The translations under genes were made by a program, and so were the position numbers. Shown piece after piece: positions 34,678-43,826 of a stretch of 64,000 nt of DNA (the first letter of the stretch is position 1; every line of letters begins with the position of its first letter). The notes under the pieces were generated by a model. It did not search any database, was not told the DNA's origin, and was given only the letters and a program-made list of their open reading frames with translations. This stretch comes from CAZGMJ01 sp964526785 (lineage in GTDB: Bacteria; Planctomycetota; Phycisphaerae; Sedimentisphaerales; Anaerobacaceae): the NCBI GenBank assembly GCA_964526785.1, contig CAZGMJ010000026.1, positions 1-64,000 of the forward strand, read 5' to 3'.

Positions 34678-36645
34678 ATGTTCGTCACTTTTTATTCATA
34701 CAAAGGCGGAGTAGGAAGGTCCCTGGCATTGGCAAACACTGCCTGCCTCATGGCAGAGGACGAAGAGCATCCGCAGAGGGTGCTTGTGTGGGACTTCGAC
34801 CTTGAGGCCCCAGGCCTCCACAGGCTATTCCCGCCAAAGACTCCCCAGAGTTACGGCTTTGTTGATGTCGCGTATGAGTATGCAAGCACAGGGAAGATTC
34901 CTCCCGTCGACGATTACATATATGAGTCAGAGATCGAAGGCGTACATGTACTTCCAGCAGGAAAGCTTGGTGAGCAGTATTGCGAGAAACTGCAGAAGAT
35001 CGACTGGGTCCGATTCTTCGGCAAATCAAAAAGCCATCCCAGCGATTTCTTCTCTCGCATTAAGGAAGAAATTGGTCGGCGGCGAGACCCGTATGATTAT
35101 GTGCTGATAGATAGCAGGACTGGGCTGAATGACCAAGCTGGCATATGTACTCAAGAGCTACCTGATCTCCTCGTAGTCCTCCTGAGACTGAGCCCACAGA
35201 ATCTGGAGGGTGTAGAGCACGTCGTACCGGCGCTCAAGTCTCAGTTTGTAGCACGGGATAGAGAAGTCGAAATAATGCCTGTCGCATCTCAGGTAGGAAC
35301 CGGCGACCCCAAGACTCTGGCTAAAGCGCGTGAGAAAGCGAGAGGATTGTTCGAGAAACCGCTCGAGTACATTCGATTTGACGTCGAACTTGTCAGCAAA
35401 GAGAAACTGTTCTGTCTCAGACGTGAGATGACAGAGCAGTGGCCACAACCCCCAATAGTTGATGATTACCGGCGGATTTGTACGGCTATACGCGAGAAGA
35501 ATTCGGCAGACACTAGATCGCAGCTTGAGGAACTGAGAGACAAGTTGCGGAGTGGAGACGAGGCAACAGCCTGGTCCATACTCTTGCGATTACTCCCGCG
35601 TCGTCCGAGACTGCAACAGTTGTGGCGATATCTGGAAAGAGGGTTCTCGGATATGCCAACAAGTCGGCGGAGTGAGTTCAAGAGAATTGTCTCCGGGATT
35701 CTGTGCGATGACAAGACAAATGCGGCAGCCTATCAGTGGCAGGCCGCTCTTCAGTCAGCAGAAGCACAGACACCTCGCAGCCGGCACCTCAATGAGGCGA
35801 AGGCATCCCTAACCAAGGCGCTCAAGTCTTGCAGAGAGACCGAAAGGGGGGGCATATGTCGATCTCTTGCTCTGATCGAATCGTGCCAAGGCAACTTGGC
35901 GAAAGCGGTCAAGACATTGCGTGAAGTGCAAAAGGGCCTCCCGAAGAACAACCAGATTCTCTTGGATCTGGCAGTCTTGCACATGCGCATGGGATCCAAG
36001 TATTTTGTGCTTGCCGCCGATGAGTTGGAGAGTGTGTCTGAAGATATAGGAGACGAAAGGGCCATTTCTCTTTCGTACATATATACTTTCTTAGGCGATA
36101 CGGATAGGGCACTGAGGATGATCGACTCGTGCGCTAAAGAGATGCGACCTCTAGCCAAGGCGCACATGTTCCTGATTGAAGGAAAGAAGAAAGCTGCGAT
36201 AGAAGTCGCTGATAAAGAAATGGATCGCTCTGGAAGTTGGGCAGAGTCTATGAATTGGGCGGAACTCTACCTGTGTGCAGGCGAGTTCTCCAAAGTATCG
36301 AGAATAGAAGTTTCCCAACGCGATCCTGATGAGTCCAGCGACCCGCAGCTTGCCAATATCAAGCGATTAGCGCGTTTCCTGAACGGTAAGAGGAAGGACT
36401 ATTCTGAGGAACTTGAGACATTACTTAAAGAGTGGGCTAGTGTGTCCTGGAACTTCAGAGAACTGCTTCTGTTCAGGGAATGCCAATTGAGGGAAGGCAA
36501 AGACCGTGGCGGAAGGCTTGAGGTCATAGAGCGTCTTATTCAGCAGCAACAGTTATCGGAGATCACATCAGCGAGACGAGGGCTCATCGCAAGGCGGAGA
36601 CCACGCGGGCACGCCAAGTTACACGTAGTGTTCAACACCAAATGA
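34678..36645 (+). CDS. KGGVGR-variant SIMIBI P-loop ATPase fused to TPR-like repeats
   Basis: A 655-aa protein. GAGGAG lies five bases before the ATG at 34678. Residues 1-270 are a ParA/MinD-type ATPase: TFYSYKGGVGRSLALANTAC has the deviant Walker A with Arg where the second Lys normally is, VWDFDLEAPGLHR is the A' motif, and YDYVLIDSRTGLNDQAG is Walker B. The C-terminal 380 residues are helical and look like TPR-type repeats (TNAAAYQWQAAL, NEAKASLTKALKSCRE, GNLAKAVKTLREVQKGLPKN, GDTDRALRMIDSCAKEM). A family named KGGVGR-motif variant AAA ATPase is known from bacterial conflict-type loci. There is no transmembrane segment. It starts 30 bases after the antitoxin stop and shares the A+T-richer composition, so the three genes look like one transferred cassette. 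Confidence 0.78.
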   Translation: MFVTFYSYKGGVGRSLALANTACLMAEDEEHPQRVLVWDFDLEAPGLHRLFPPKTPQSYGFVDVAYEYASTGKIPPVDDYIYESEIEGVHVLPAGKLGEQYCEKLQKIDWVRFFGKSKSHPSDFFSRIKEEIGRRRDPYDYVLIDSRTGLNDQAGICTQELPDLLVVLLRLSPQNLEGVEHVVPALKSQFVARDREVEIMPVASQVGTGDPKTLAKAREKARGLFEKPLEYIRFDVELVSKEKLFCLRREMTEQWPQPPIVDDYRRICTAIREKNSADTRSQLEELRDKLRSGDEATAWSILLRLLPRRPRLQQLWRYLERGFSDMPTSRRSEFKRIVSGILCDDKTNAAAYQWQAALQSAEAQTPRSRHLNEAKASLTKALKSCRETERGGICRSLALIESCQGNLAKAVKTLREVQKGLPKNNQILLDLAVLHMRMGSKYFVLAADELESVSEDIGDERAISLSYIYTFLGDTDRALRMIDSCAKEMRPLAKAHMFLIEGKKKAAIEVADKEMDRSGSWAESMNWAELYLCAGEFSKVSRIEVSQRDPDESSDPQLANIKRLARFLNGKRKDYSEELETLLKEWASVSWNFRELLLFRECQLREGKDRGGRLEVIERLIQQQQLSEITSARRGLIARRRPRGHAKLHVVFNTK

Positions 36646-36671
36646 ATCTCTGACATCGTAACACTACGCCC

Positions 36672-37814
36672 CTACTCCTGCACCTGCTGCATGGCATCGA
36701 TGAACGTCTTGACGTTATTGGCCCATTTCTGCGCCTCGAGCAACTCGATCTGACCGCGCTTGACCAGCAGCGCCAAATGCTTCTCCATCGTGATCATCTT
36801 CTCATCCGGCAAATCGCGCGTCTTGACCTGCAACTGCGTATATATCTGCTCGATCTTGCCGTGCCGGATCAGATTCGCGCACGCGTAGTTGTTGTTGAGA
36901 ATCTCCATCGCCGCGATCCGCCCCTGCCCGTCCTTCCGCGGCACGAGCTTCTGGCTGATGATATACGCCAGCCCGAGCGAAAGCTGATTGCGCACCTCCG
37001 CCTGCCTGCCTTCGGGAAAGTAATCCAGAATCCGCGTGACCGTCCCGGCCGCATCCCGCGTGTGCAGCGTCGAAAAAACCAGATGCCCCGTCTCAGCCGC
37101 CATCAGTGTCATCGCAATCGTCTCCGGATCCCGCATCTCGCCCACGAAAATCACATCCGGATCCTGCCGCAGCATCTCCTTGAGCCCGCCGCTGAACGTC
37201 CGGACGTCCCGCCCGACCTCCCGCTGCGAAATCATCGACGACTTCTGCAGAAAGATGTACTCGATCGGATCCTCAACCGTCATGATCCGGCAGGCCGTCA
37301 TCTCGCTGATGCGTCCGATCAGCGAAGCAATCGTCGTGGACTTGCCCGCCCCCGTTATCCCCGTCAGCAGCACCAGCCCGTGCTTGCGATGAATAATGTC
37401 CTGCCACACGTTGTTCGGAAACCCGATGTCCTCGATCGGCGGCACGTCCAGCGACAGCGCCCGAATCGCCGCACAAACCCCGTCGTTCTCCTTGAAAATG
37501 TTGATCCGAAACTGCAGCGAGCCCAGCCGATACGAACAATCAACGCTGTGCTCGGCCTGGAGCTTCTTCATGTTGTCCTTGCTCAACAGCGGAAAAATCA
37601 GCAGCTTGACAATCTCGGGCGTGACCGCCGGCCCTTTGAGCTTGACCAGATCACCGTCGACGCGATAAGCCGGCGGCGTCCCGACCTTGATATGCAAATC
37701 CGAGACCCGCATCGCACCGTGCTCCTCGAAATACTTGAGCATGTCCAGCATGCTGAGCTTGTCAAGGTCGTTGGTGGGATAGACCTTCGTGGCAACCGAG
37801 TACGATTCGGCCAT
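36672..37814 (-). CDS. pilT: PilT-type twitching-motility ATPase
   Basis: A 380-aa protein. The Met at 37814 is preceded by GGAGG at a spacing of 5, so longer frames are rejected. Residues 1-110 are the N-terminal PAS-like domain with VSDLHIKVGTPPAYRVDGDLVKL. Walker A is TGITGAGKSTTIASLIG (near 150), the Asp box includes TVEDPIEYIF, Walker B is RQDPDVIFVGEMRDPETI, and the His box is GHLVFSTLHTRDA. This is the retraction ATPase of type IV pili. The C-terminal AIRNLI-like PilT motif is not seen. It has no other pilus genes nearby and converges on the KGGVGR gene with only 26 bases between stops. Confidence 0.9.
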   Translation of the reverse strand: MAESYSVATKVYPTNDLDKLSMLDMLKYFEEHGAMRVSDLHIKVGTPPAYRVDGDLVKLKGPAVTPEIVKLLIFPLLSKDNMKKLQAEHSVDCSYRLGSLQFRINIFKENDGVCAAIRALSLDVPPIEDIGFPNNVWQDIIHRKHGLVLLTGITGAGKSTTIASLIGRISEMTACRIMTVEDPIEYIFLQKSSMISQREVGRDVRTFSGGLKEMLRQDPDVIFVGEMRDPETIAMTLMAAETGHLVFSTLHTRDAAGTVTRILDYFPEGRQAEVRNQLSLGLAYIISQKLVPRKDGQGRIAAMEILNNNYACANLIRHGKIEQIYTQLQVKTRDLPDEKMITMEKHLALLVKRGQIELLEAQKWANNVKTFIDAMQQVQE

Positions 37815-37977
37815 ACGCGCCTCCATCAGGGACCGCCCCGGGCGGTATTCAACTGTTAATTTCCGTCGGTGTGTCTCCAGCCAGTATACCAATGATCCGG
37901 CGCTCAGGCAAACGCCATCTGTGCGCCGGGGCCGAGGATCGGCCGGTTCCCGCAGACGCCGGCGGCGGCCGCAACCG

Positions 37978-38931
37978 CTAACGCCGCAATACCGACAGCG
38001 CCATATAGAGCACATACGCCAGCAGAAGAAGCACGCCCTCCCATCGGTCGACCTTCCGCTTCTTGCCCGTGAACATCCAGAGCAAGAGCAGCAAATGGGA
38101 ACCCATCACCACCAGTACATCTGCATTGTAGTGATGCTCGAACGGCAGCGGGCGAATGACCGACGCCGTGCCGAGTATGAGCAGGATATTGAAGATGTTC
38201 GATCCGACAACATTGCCCACGGCGATATCCGCGTTCTTCCTGTAGGCAGCGACAGCGGAAGTAGCCAGTTCGGGCAGCGAAGTTCCCGCCGCCACGATAG
38301 TAAGACTGACTACGGCATCGCTCATACCCCGGGACCGCGCCACCGCCACCGCCCCGGCTACAGCCAGCCTCGCCCCGCCCGCCAGACCCGCCAGCCCGAC
38401 AACCACCAGACCCACAGCCCTCAGCACCGACCCGCCCGCTTCCCGCGAGCCTTTCTTGGCGTCCTGTCGCGCAATGCCGACCGTGTAGTACACGAACACA
38501 GTAAAGAACGCCAGCAGCACGAGACCGTCGATGCGAGTCAGGGCGTCGAAACCGCCCCGGTCGATGCGCCTGTCGTTGGCCATTACAAACAGCAGCACCG
38601 CCGAAAGCAGGCTCAGGGGAATCTCTTTCCGCACAGTGCTCTTGCCTGCGCCGATCGGATAGATTGCCGCCGAGATACCAAGAATCACAAGGACGTTAAA
38701 CGCGTTGCTGCCGAGCACGTTTCCGATCGCTACCGCTGCGTTTCCTGTAATCGCCGCGTAGACACTTACGAAAAGCTCGGGTGCCGATGTCCCAAAGGCC
38801 ACAACAGTCAGGCCGATCGTCAAATCCGAAACTCCAAGCCTCTTGGCAAGCGCCGACGAGCCGCTGACCAGCCACGCCGCCCCCACTATCAATGCAGTAA
38901 AGCCTGTAACCAGTTGCAGCATCGCAGCCAT
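37978..38931 (-). CDS. CaCA-family sodium/calcium exchanger
   Basis: A 317-aa membrane protein starting MAAMLQLVTGFTALIVGAAWLVSGSSALAKR; the longer frame upstream is not membrane-like and lacks a good site, while GGAG precedes this Met. The two inverted alpha-repeats of cation/Ca2+ exchangers are complete: VAFGTSAPELFVSVYAAITGNAAVAIGNVLGSNAFNVLVILG, and VAAGTSLPELATSAVAAYRKNADIAVGNVVGSNIFNILLILG, each with the G-T-S-x-P-E and G-N-x-x-G-S-N cores. About ten helices are expected. It exports Ca2+ (or K+/Na+) against a sodium gradient. Its relationship to pilT downstream (160 bases) is unclear. Confidence 0.92.
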   Translation of the reverse strand: MAAMLQLVTGFTALIVGAAWLVSGSSALAKRLGVSDLTIGLTVVAFGTSAPELFVSVYAAITGNAAVAIGNVLGSNAFNVLVILGISAAIYPIGAGKSTVRKEIPLSLLSAVLLFVMANDRRIDRGGFDALTRIDGLVLLAFFTVFVYYTVGIARQDAKKGSREAGGSVLRAVGLVVVGLAGLAGGARLAVAGAVAVARSRGMSDAVVSLTIVAAGTSLPELATSAVAAYRKNADIAVGNVVGSNIFNILLILGTASVIRPLPFEHHYNADVLVVMGSHLLLLLWMFTGKKRKVDRWEGVLLLLAYVLYMALSVLRR

Positions 38932-39172
38932 ATGCGATTCTCCCGGCGTTTCCACGGAACCCGCTGATCCGGGGGCTTCGCGGCCGATGGCAGCCGGAAT
39001 GAGCCTCCAAACCAGTCCCGGGATGCGTAATATCCGCCAGATATTAGCACCCCGGCAATGGACACGCAACTGCCCCTTCTTCCGCTGCACAGTTGCCGCA
39101 CCGGTTCCCAAAGAGTCGAACCGGAGAGATTCGCAATATCAGTATTGAAAAAGCCGTTCCCCGCGCAAGCCG

Positions 39173-39448
39173 CTACCTGCCCGCCTCACCAAGCCAGTCT
39201 TTCAGGTTCTTGGCGAGAATTTCCACTTTCCTTTTTTCCATGATGTGGCCGATGATCTTTGGGGGTATCTTCAATTGGGTCATGGCTTTCTCGGCCCGCT
39301 GCCAGAGCCGGTCCCGCTTGCTTGCGGACTCGGCCAGGTAAAGCTCTGTCACCAGCTCGCTGAGCTTCTGCAGCATGATGGTGTCAAGGTTCTTGTAGTA
39401 ATTGGATATGACGGTTTTCTGATGTTTGGAATACTCTTTTTTTGCCAT
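39173..39448 (-). CDS. Small conserved hypothetical protein
   Basis: A 91-aa basic, helical protein: MAKKEYSKHQKTVISNYYKNLDTIML, then TELYLAESASKRDRLWQRAEKAM and PPKIIGHIMEKRKVEILAKNLKDWL. The Met at 39448 (AGGGA upstream) starts the conserved-looking part. Similar short proteins occur in planctomycete genomes from memory, but no function is known to me. It is predicted cytoplasmic with two coiled or helical segments. It sits between the exchanger and the divergent lptD gene, so part of its upstream region may overlap the lptD promoter. Confidence 0.65.
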   Translation of the reverse strand: MAKKEYSKHQKTVISNYYKNLDTIMLQKLSELVTELYLAESASKRDRLWQRAEKAMTQLKIPPKIIGHIMEKRKVEILAKNLKDWLGEAGR

Positions 39449-39571
39449 CGGCGTCCCTGTCAATGCACCAAAGCAGTTGTCTGGAAGGAGCCTTGTATCG
39501 CAAACGCCCATCCAAATCAAGGAATAGGTCGCCGCAGGCCGATTTTTGCTGGCTTTGTCGCTCCAAGTGGC

Positions 39572-39577
39572 TATAAT
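39572..39577 (+). promoter_or_regulatory. Candidate -10 element upstream of lptD
   Basis: A perfect TATAAT lies at 39572-39577, about 80 bases before the lptD start. No good -35 sits at 16-18 bases, so the promoter may use an activator or a different sigma factor. It also lies upstream of, and divergent to, the small minus-strand gene. Confidence 0.3.
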
Positions 39578-39658
39578 CGCCCAGATGTGCCGGCGCGGAG
39601 CCGGACTGCGCTAAGAGTAGATGCTTCGGCGAAAAAAGGATTAACGAGCATAATTGGG

Positions 39659-42640
39659 ATGTTGAAAAAAACGCTGTGCATATTGTGTTTCCTTGCCGCG
39701 CTGAGCCCGGCTGCCCGGGCCGCTGCGCAGGAAGCCTCCGACCGGCCGGATACCGCCGCCGGTGCCTTCGTCGGCCAGGACCTGCTCGCCGGGGGCCCCA
39801 ATATGATTGGTCATCGCCTCGATAACGGCCCGCATATTCTCGTCTTTCCCGCCGGCTTCACCATGAGCATCGGTGCGCATGAATACGCCGCCGAGAAGGC
39901 CGTGCTCCTCGTAGACAGTGTACGCACCAAATACGGACAGAACGTCCGAACGGAGTACCGCGCCCGCGCCTATCTCCAGGGAAACATCGACGCAGGCAAA
40001 GCCGTCGGCGCAAAGACCACCGACCTGCGGGAACTGATCATCGAGCCAAAGAACATCCGCGTAACCTGGTTCTCCGTCACCGGCCAGATATTCCTTTCTG
40101 CCGATCAAAGAGAAACCGCCGATCCACGCAATTCGCAACTCTATGCAAGGGCGTATGCCGCCTTTCGCATTGCCGATATCGAACCGGAAGGAATCGAGGC
40201 AAGGCCTCTGGTCAAGCCCCGGACAATACCGGTAGGCAGGCCGGCCGGTCCCGATGGCAAAACGGCCGACGATCGGCAGCCGGATGAAGCCCCCGAGTTC
40301 CAGTATCCCCTGAATTGGGGACCCGCCGGCGATGTCCAGCCACAGTTCGAGGGCGCAAAGGCCGCCGACGGAACGCCCATAGCGACCCTGATAGGCCGGT
40401 TCTACATGTGGCAGAAGCAGGACGATCAGGGCGATGTGCTCGCGCTCGAAGCCGATTGCGCCGTCGTCTTCTTCGCAAAAGACGCAGCATCCGACGCGAA
40501 CGACACAGACCTCCTCGGAGGCGGCAGAGTCCAGGGCGTGTACCTCTGCGGCGATGTAATAATGACCGAGGGCCCGCGCACCATCCGCGCAAAAGAACTC
40601 TATTACGACTTCCTCAACAGCAGGGCGGTCGTCGTCGACGCCGAAATGCGAACGTTCGACCCGGATGAAGGCATACCCATCTATGTGCGAGCCGCAAAAC
40701 TCCGCCAGGTTGCCAAAAATCGCTTCGCCGCCGAGGACGCCTCCCTGACCACGAGCGAGTTCAACGATCCCCAGATTGAGCTGAAGATCGGCGATGCGGT
40801 CATCACCGACACAACCGGTCAGAACCAGCCCCAGTCGCAGGACGCCGAAAAGAGCTACGAAATCGATATGCACGACGTGGATCTCAAGGTCTACGACAAG
40901 ACCATCCTCCACCTGCCGCACATGCACGCGGATTCCGAAAGACCGGACATTCCGATAAAAAGTGCACATTTCGGCCACAGCAGCAGATGGGGCAACCTGC
41001 TCGAAACGCGATGGTACATGTCGCGACTGCTCGGCTACGAAGAGCCCGAAGGCGTCGAAAGCACGTTCGCTCTCGATTTCTATGACAGACGCGGCCTCGG
41101 CGGCGGCGTCGAAGTCGATTACGCCAAAGCCAACTACTTCGGCCGAACTCTCGGCTACATCATTCGCGACACGGGTGAAGACCGCCTCGGTCGCCACGAC
41201 AGCCGCAGGAACCTCGAGCCGCCCCGCAAGCTCCGCGGCAGGTACCTCTGGCAGCACAGGCACTACCTCCCCGAAAACTGGCAGCTAACCGGCGAATTCA
41301 GCTACATCTCCGACGAGAACTTCATGGAAGGCTACTACCGCAGCGAGTATTACGTCGGCAAACGCCAGGAAACGCTGCTCCATCTCAAAAAATCCGAAGA
41401 CAACTGGGGCTTCTCGGGCTTGAGCAAGGTGCGAATCAACGATTTCTCCAGCGAACTCGAAGAACTGCCAACGCTCGAATTCCACAAAACCGGCGAGTCC
41501 TTTTGGGACGACAGACTTACCTTCTACAGCGACACCCAGCTAAGCCGCCTGCGCCAACGCTACGGCTCGTCCACCTCGACCGGCTCCCAGGATTTCTTCT
41601 CCTTTGCCACCACGCGTAACGAAGTGGATATGCCGCTCACCATCGGACGAGCCAGAGTCGTGCCGTTCGTGGCCGGTACCGTTGCATACGAAGACGGAAT
41701 GGGCTTCTATCGTGATCTGGACGGTGCCACGGCCCGCCGGGAAGATCAGGGCTGGTGGGGCGAAGGAGGTGTGCGGGTCTCAGGCCAGCCGTACTGGAAA
41801 GTATACCCCAACGCCCGCTCGCGACTCTGGGATATCGAACAGTTGCGACACGTGCTCAGACCGTATATGACGGCCGTCTCCTACGCCGACAGCGACTCGC
41901 CGTTCGAACAAAGAGATACCCTCAACGTAGGAATTTCGCAAAGATTGCAGACTAAACGCGGTACCGGTGAAAACCGGCGTACCGTCGATTGGATGCGACT
42001 CGATACGGACGTAACGTGGGTTACGGATTCGGGAAGCGCTTCGGCCGGGCCCGACCAGTTTCTCTGGAACAGGCCGCTGATACCCGCTTTCAATGATTTC
42101 GGTGGTGGTGTTCCGCGCCGCGACAGACGCAGCAGCATGATGTACGGCCCGCGACGAAACTATTTCGGCGCCGATTACATGTGGCGAATGACCGACACGA
42201 CCGCTCTGCTGTCAGACATGAACCTCGACATGCAAAGTGGCGTCGTACAGCAGTTCAATATCGGCTTTTCGCGCATGCGATGGCCGAATCTAAGTTATTA
42301 TATAGGAAGTAGATATCTCCGCCGTGTGGTGATAAGCGACAGCAAGGGAAACGTGCTCCAGAAGGGCTCGCAGGCGTTCGTATTCGCTCTGAGCTATGTG
42401 CTCGACCCGCGATACACGCTCGTCTTCTCGCAACAGTACGACTTCGACTACGCAGCCGTGATCCGAAGCGAGTTGACGCTGCTCAGACGCTACCACAGAA
42501 TGTTCTGGGGTCTGACCTACAGAGCGGATGAATCGCTCGATGAGAACAGCATCGTACTGAGTCTCTGGCCCCAGGGCGTCGAGGATTTGTCCATCGGACC
42601 ACGGCGGTACATGGGCCTCGGCGGTGTCGCGGGCTATTAA
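39659..42640 (+). CDS. lptD: LptD/OstA-like outer-membrane lipopolysaccharide assembly protein
   Basis: A 993-aa protein starting MLKKTLCILCFLAALSPAARAAAQ, a signal peptide. The same frame is open 138 codons further upstream, but that part is not protein-like. Residues about 60-400 are beta-jelly-roll (OstA/LptA) repeats, e.g. VYLCGDVIMTEGPRTIRAKELYYDFLNSRAVVVDAEM. From about 430 the sequence is a large beta-barrel: KSAHFGHSSRWGNLLETRWYMSRLLGYEEPEGVESTFALDFYDRRGLGGGVEVDY is the LptD barrel entry, and the end is rich in alternating aromatic strands (YIGSRYLRR, FALSYVLDPRYTLVFSQQYDFDYA). The protein would insert lipopolysaccharide into the outer leaflet. The annotation supports a Gram-negative outer membrane. 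Confidence 0.85.
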   Translation: MLKKTLCILCFLAALSPAARAAAQEASDRPDTAAGAFVGQDLLAGGPNMIGHRLDNGPHILVFPAGFTMSIGAHEYAAEKAVLLVDSVRTKYGQNVRTEYRARAYLQGNIDAGKAVGAKTTDLRELIIEPKNIRVTWFSVTGQIFLSADQRETADPRNSQLYARAYAAFRIADIEPEGIEARPLVKPRTIPVGRPAGPDGKTADDRQPDEAPEFQYPLNWGPAGDVQPQFEGAKAADGTPIATLIGRFYMWQKQDDQGDVLALEADCAVVFFAKDAASDANDTDLLGGGRVQGVYLCGDVIMTEGPRTIRAKELYYDFLNSRAVVVDAEMRTFDPDEGIPIYVRAAKLRQVAKNRFAAEDASLTTSEFNDPQIELKIGDAVITDTTGQNQPQSQDAEKSYEIDMHDVDLKVYDKTILHLPHMHADSERPDIPIKSAHFGHSSRWGNLLETRWYMSRLLGYEEPEGVESTFALDFYDRRGLGGGVEVDYAKANYFGRTLGYIIRDTGEDRLGRHDSRRNLEPPRKLRGRYLWQHRHYLPENWQLTGEFSYISDENFMEGYYRSEYYVGKRQETLLHLKKSEDNWGFSGLSKVRINDFSSELEELPTLEFHKTGESFWDDRLTFYSDTQLSRLRQRYGSSTSTGSQDFFSFATTRNEVDMPLTIGRARVVPFVAGTVAYEDGMGFYRDLDGATARREDQGWWGEGGVRVSGQPYWKVYPNARSRLWDIEQLRHVLRPYMTAVSYADSDSPFEQRDTLNVGISQRLQTKRGTGENRRTVDWMRLDTDVTWVTDSGSASAGPDQFLWNRPLIPAFNDFGGGVPRRDRRSSMMYGPRRNYFGADYMWRMTDTTALLSDMNLDMQSGVVQQFNIGFSRMRWPNLSYYIGSRYLRRVVISDSKGNVLQKGSQAFVFALSYVLDPRYTLVFSQQYDFDYAAVIRSELTLLRRYHRMFWGLTYRADESLDENSIVLSLWPQGVEDLSIGPRRYMGLGGVAGY

Positions 42641-42688
42641 GAGAAGAACCGTGAAATAAGGATGGGTGATAACGGGGGAATTGAGTTT

Positions 42689-42730
42689 ATGGCCGGCCCG
42701 ATCGGCGATGCACCGACGTGCCCCGGCCAT
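42689..42730 (+). promoter_or_regulatory. Nested hairpin in the fba leader
   Basis: ATGGCCGG (42689-42696) pairs with CCGGCCAT (42723-42730), and inside it TCGG/CCGA can pair. It lies about 50 bases before the aldolase start. No T run follows, so it is more likely a leader structure than a terminator. Confidence 0.4.
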
Positions 42731-42783
42731 TGGGATATTCGGGATTTTCAGTCCGGAGCAAGAAGAACTGTAAGGAGAAAGAT

Positions 42784-43728
42784 ATGGCGTTAGTCAACAC
42801 GAAGAAGATGTTTGAGATGGCACTGAAGAACGGCTACGCAGTCGGCGCCTTCAACGTTAACAACATGGAGATCACGCAGGGCATCGTCGCCGCTGTGGCC
42901 GAAGAAAAGGCGCCGCTGATCCTCCAGGTATCAAGAGGCGCCCGCTCGTACGCCAAAAACAGCTATCTCAAGGCGATAATCAACGTCGTCGTCGAAGAAA
43001 ACCCCGATATTCCCGTCGCAATCAATCTCGATCACGGCGATAACTTCGAGACGTGCAAAGAATTCGTCGACGACGGCTTCACCTCCGTGATGATAGACGG
43101 CTCGCATCTGCCCTTCGAAGAGAACATCGCCGTTACCAAAAAAGTCGTCGAATACGCCCACCCGCGTGATGTCGTCGTCGAAGCCGAACTGGGCCAGCTT
43201 GGCGGCATCGAAGAAGACGTCGTCGGCGTCGAGGATGTCAGCGCACACCTGACCGATCCCGACCAGGCCGTCGAGTTCGTCGAGAAAACGGGCGTGGACT
43301 CGCTCGCAGTGGCCTGCGGAACCAGCCACGGCGCATACAAGTTCAAGACCGCGCCGACGCTCGCGTTCGATCTTATCCAGGAGATATCCGAGCGATTGGC
43401 CGGCTTCCCCCTGGTTATGCATGGCTCCAGCAGCGTTCTCAAGGAGTTCGTCGACCTGATCAATAAATATGGCGGCAACATGCCCAACGCCATGGGCGTG
43501 CCCGAGGACGCCGTCTCGAAGGCCGCCAAGATGGCCATCTGCAAGGTCAATATCGATACCGACCTGCGTCTGGCGTTGACTGCGAAGATCCGTGAAGTCT
43601 TCGCCGAAAAGCCCGCTGAGTTCGACCCGCGAAAATACCTCGGACCGGGCCGTGAAGCCATCAAGGATATGGTAAAACACAAATTGCACGTCTTGGGTTG
43701 CGCCGGCAAGGCGGCCGAGTGCATTTAA
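42784..43728 (+). CDS. fba: Class II fructose-bisphosphate aldolase
   Basis: A 314-aa protein with AAGGAG before the ATG. Core motifs of class II aldolases are present: YAVGAFNVNNMEITQGIV, INLDHGDNFETCKEFVDDGFTSVMIDGSHLPFEENI (zinc His and Asp), VEAELGQLGGIEEDV (Glu of the active site), LAVACGTSHGAYKF (His), VMHGSSSV (His) and ICKVNIDTDLRLA. It cleaves fructose-1,6-bisphosphate in glycolysis and makes it in gluconeogenesis. Length and motif order are normal. A structured leader precedes it. Confidence 0.96.
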   Translation: MALVNTKKMFEMALKNGYAVGAFNVNNMEITQGIVAAVAEEKAPLILQVSRGARSYAKNSYLKAIINVVVEENPDIPVAINLDHGDNFETCKEFVDDGFTSVMIDGSHLPFEENIAVTKKVVEYAHPRDVVVEAELGQLGGIEEDVVGVEDVSAHLTDPDQAVEFVEKTGVDSLAVACGTSHGAYKFKTAPTLAFDLIQEISERLAGFPLVMHGSSSVLKEFVDLINKYGGNMPNAMGVPEDAVSKAAKMAICKVNIDTDLRLALTAKIREVFAEKPAEFDPRKYLGPGREAIKDMVKHKLHVLGCAGKAAECI

Positions 43729-43826
43729 TAGCAAACGCAGAGAATTCGCGCAGATGTGGGACGTCGTCCGGTGCAGGATATCCGGCCGAGTCTTGCTTCC
43801 GTGCATAGCAAAAAAGGAGCAGTTCT

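Noticed and set aside
39641..41263. 540-codon minus-strand frame across lptD
   Set aside because: Mirror of the lptD coding frame, no family features, no ribosome-binding site.
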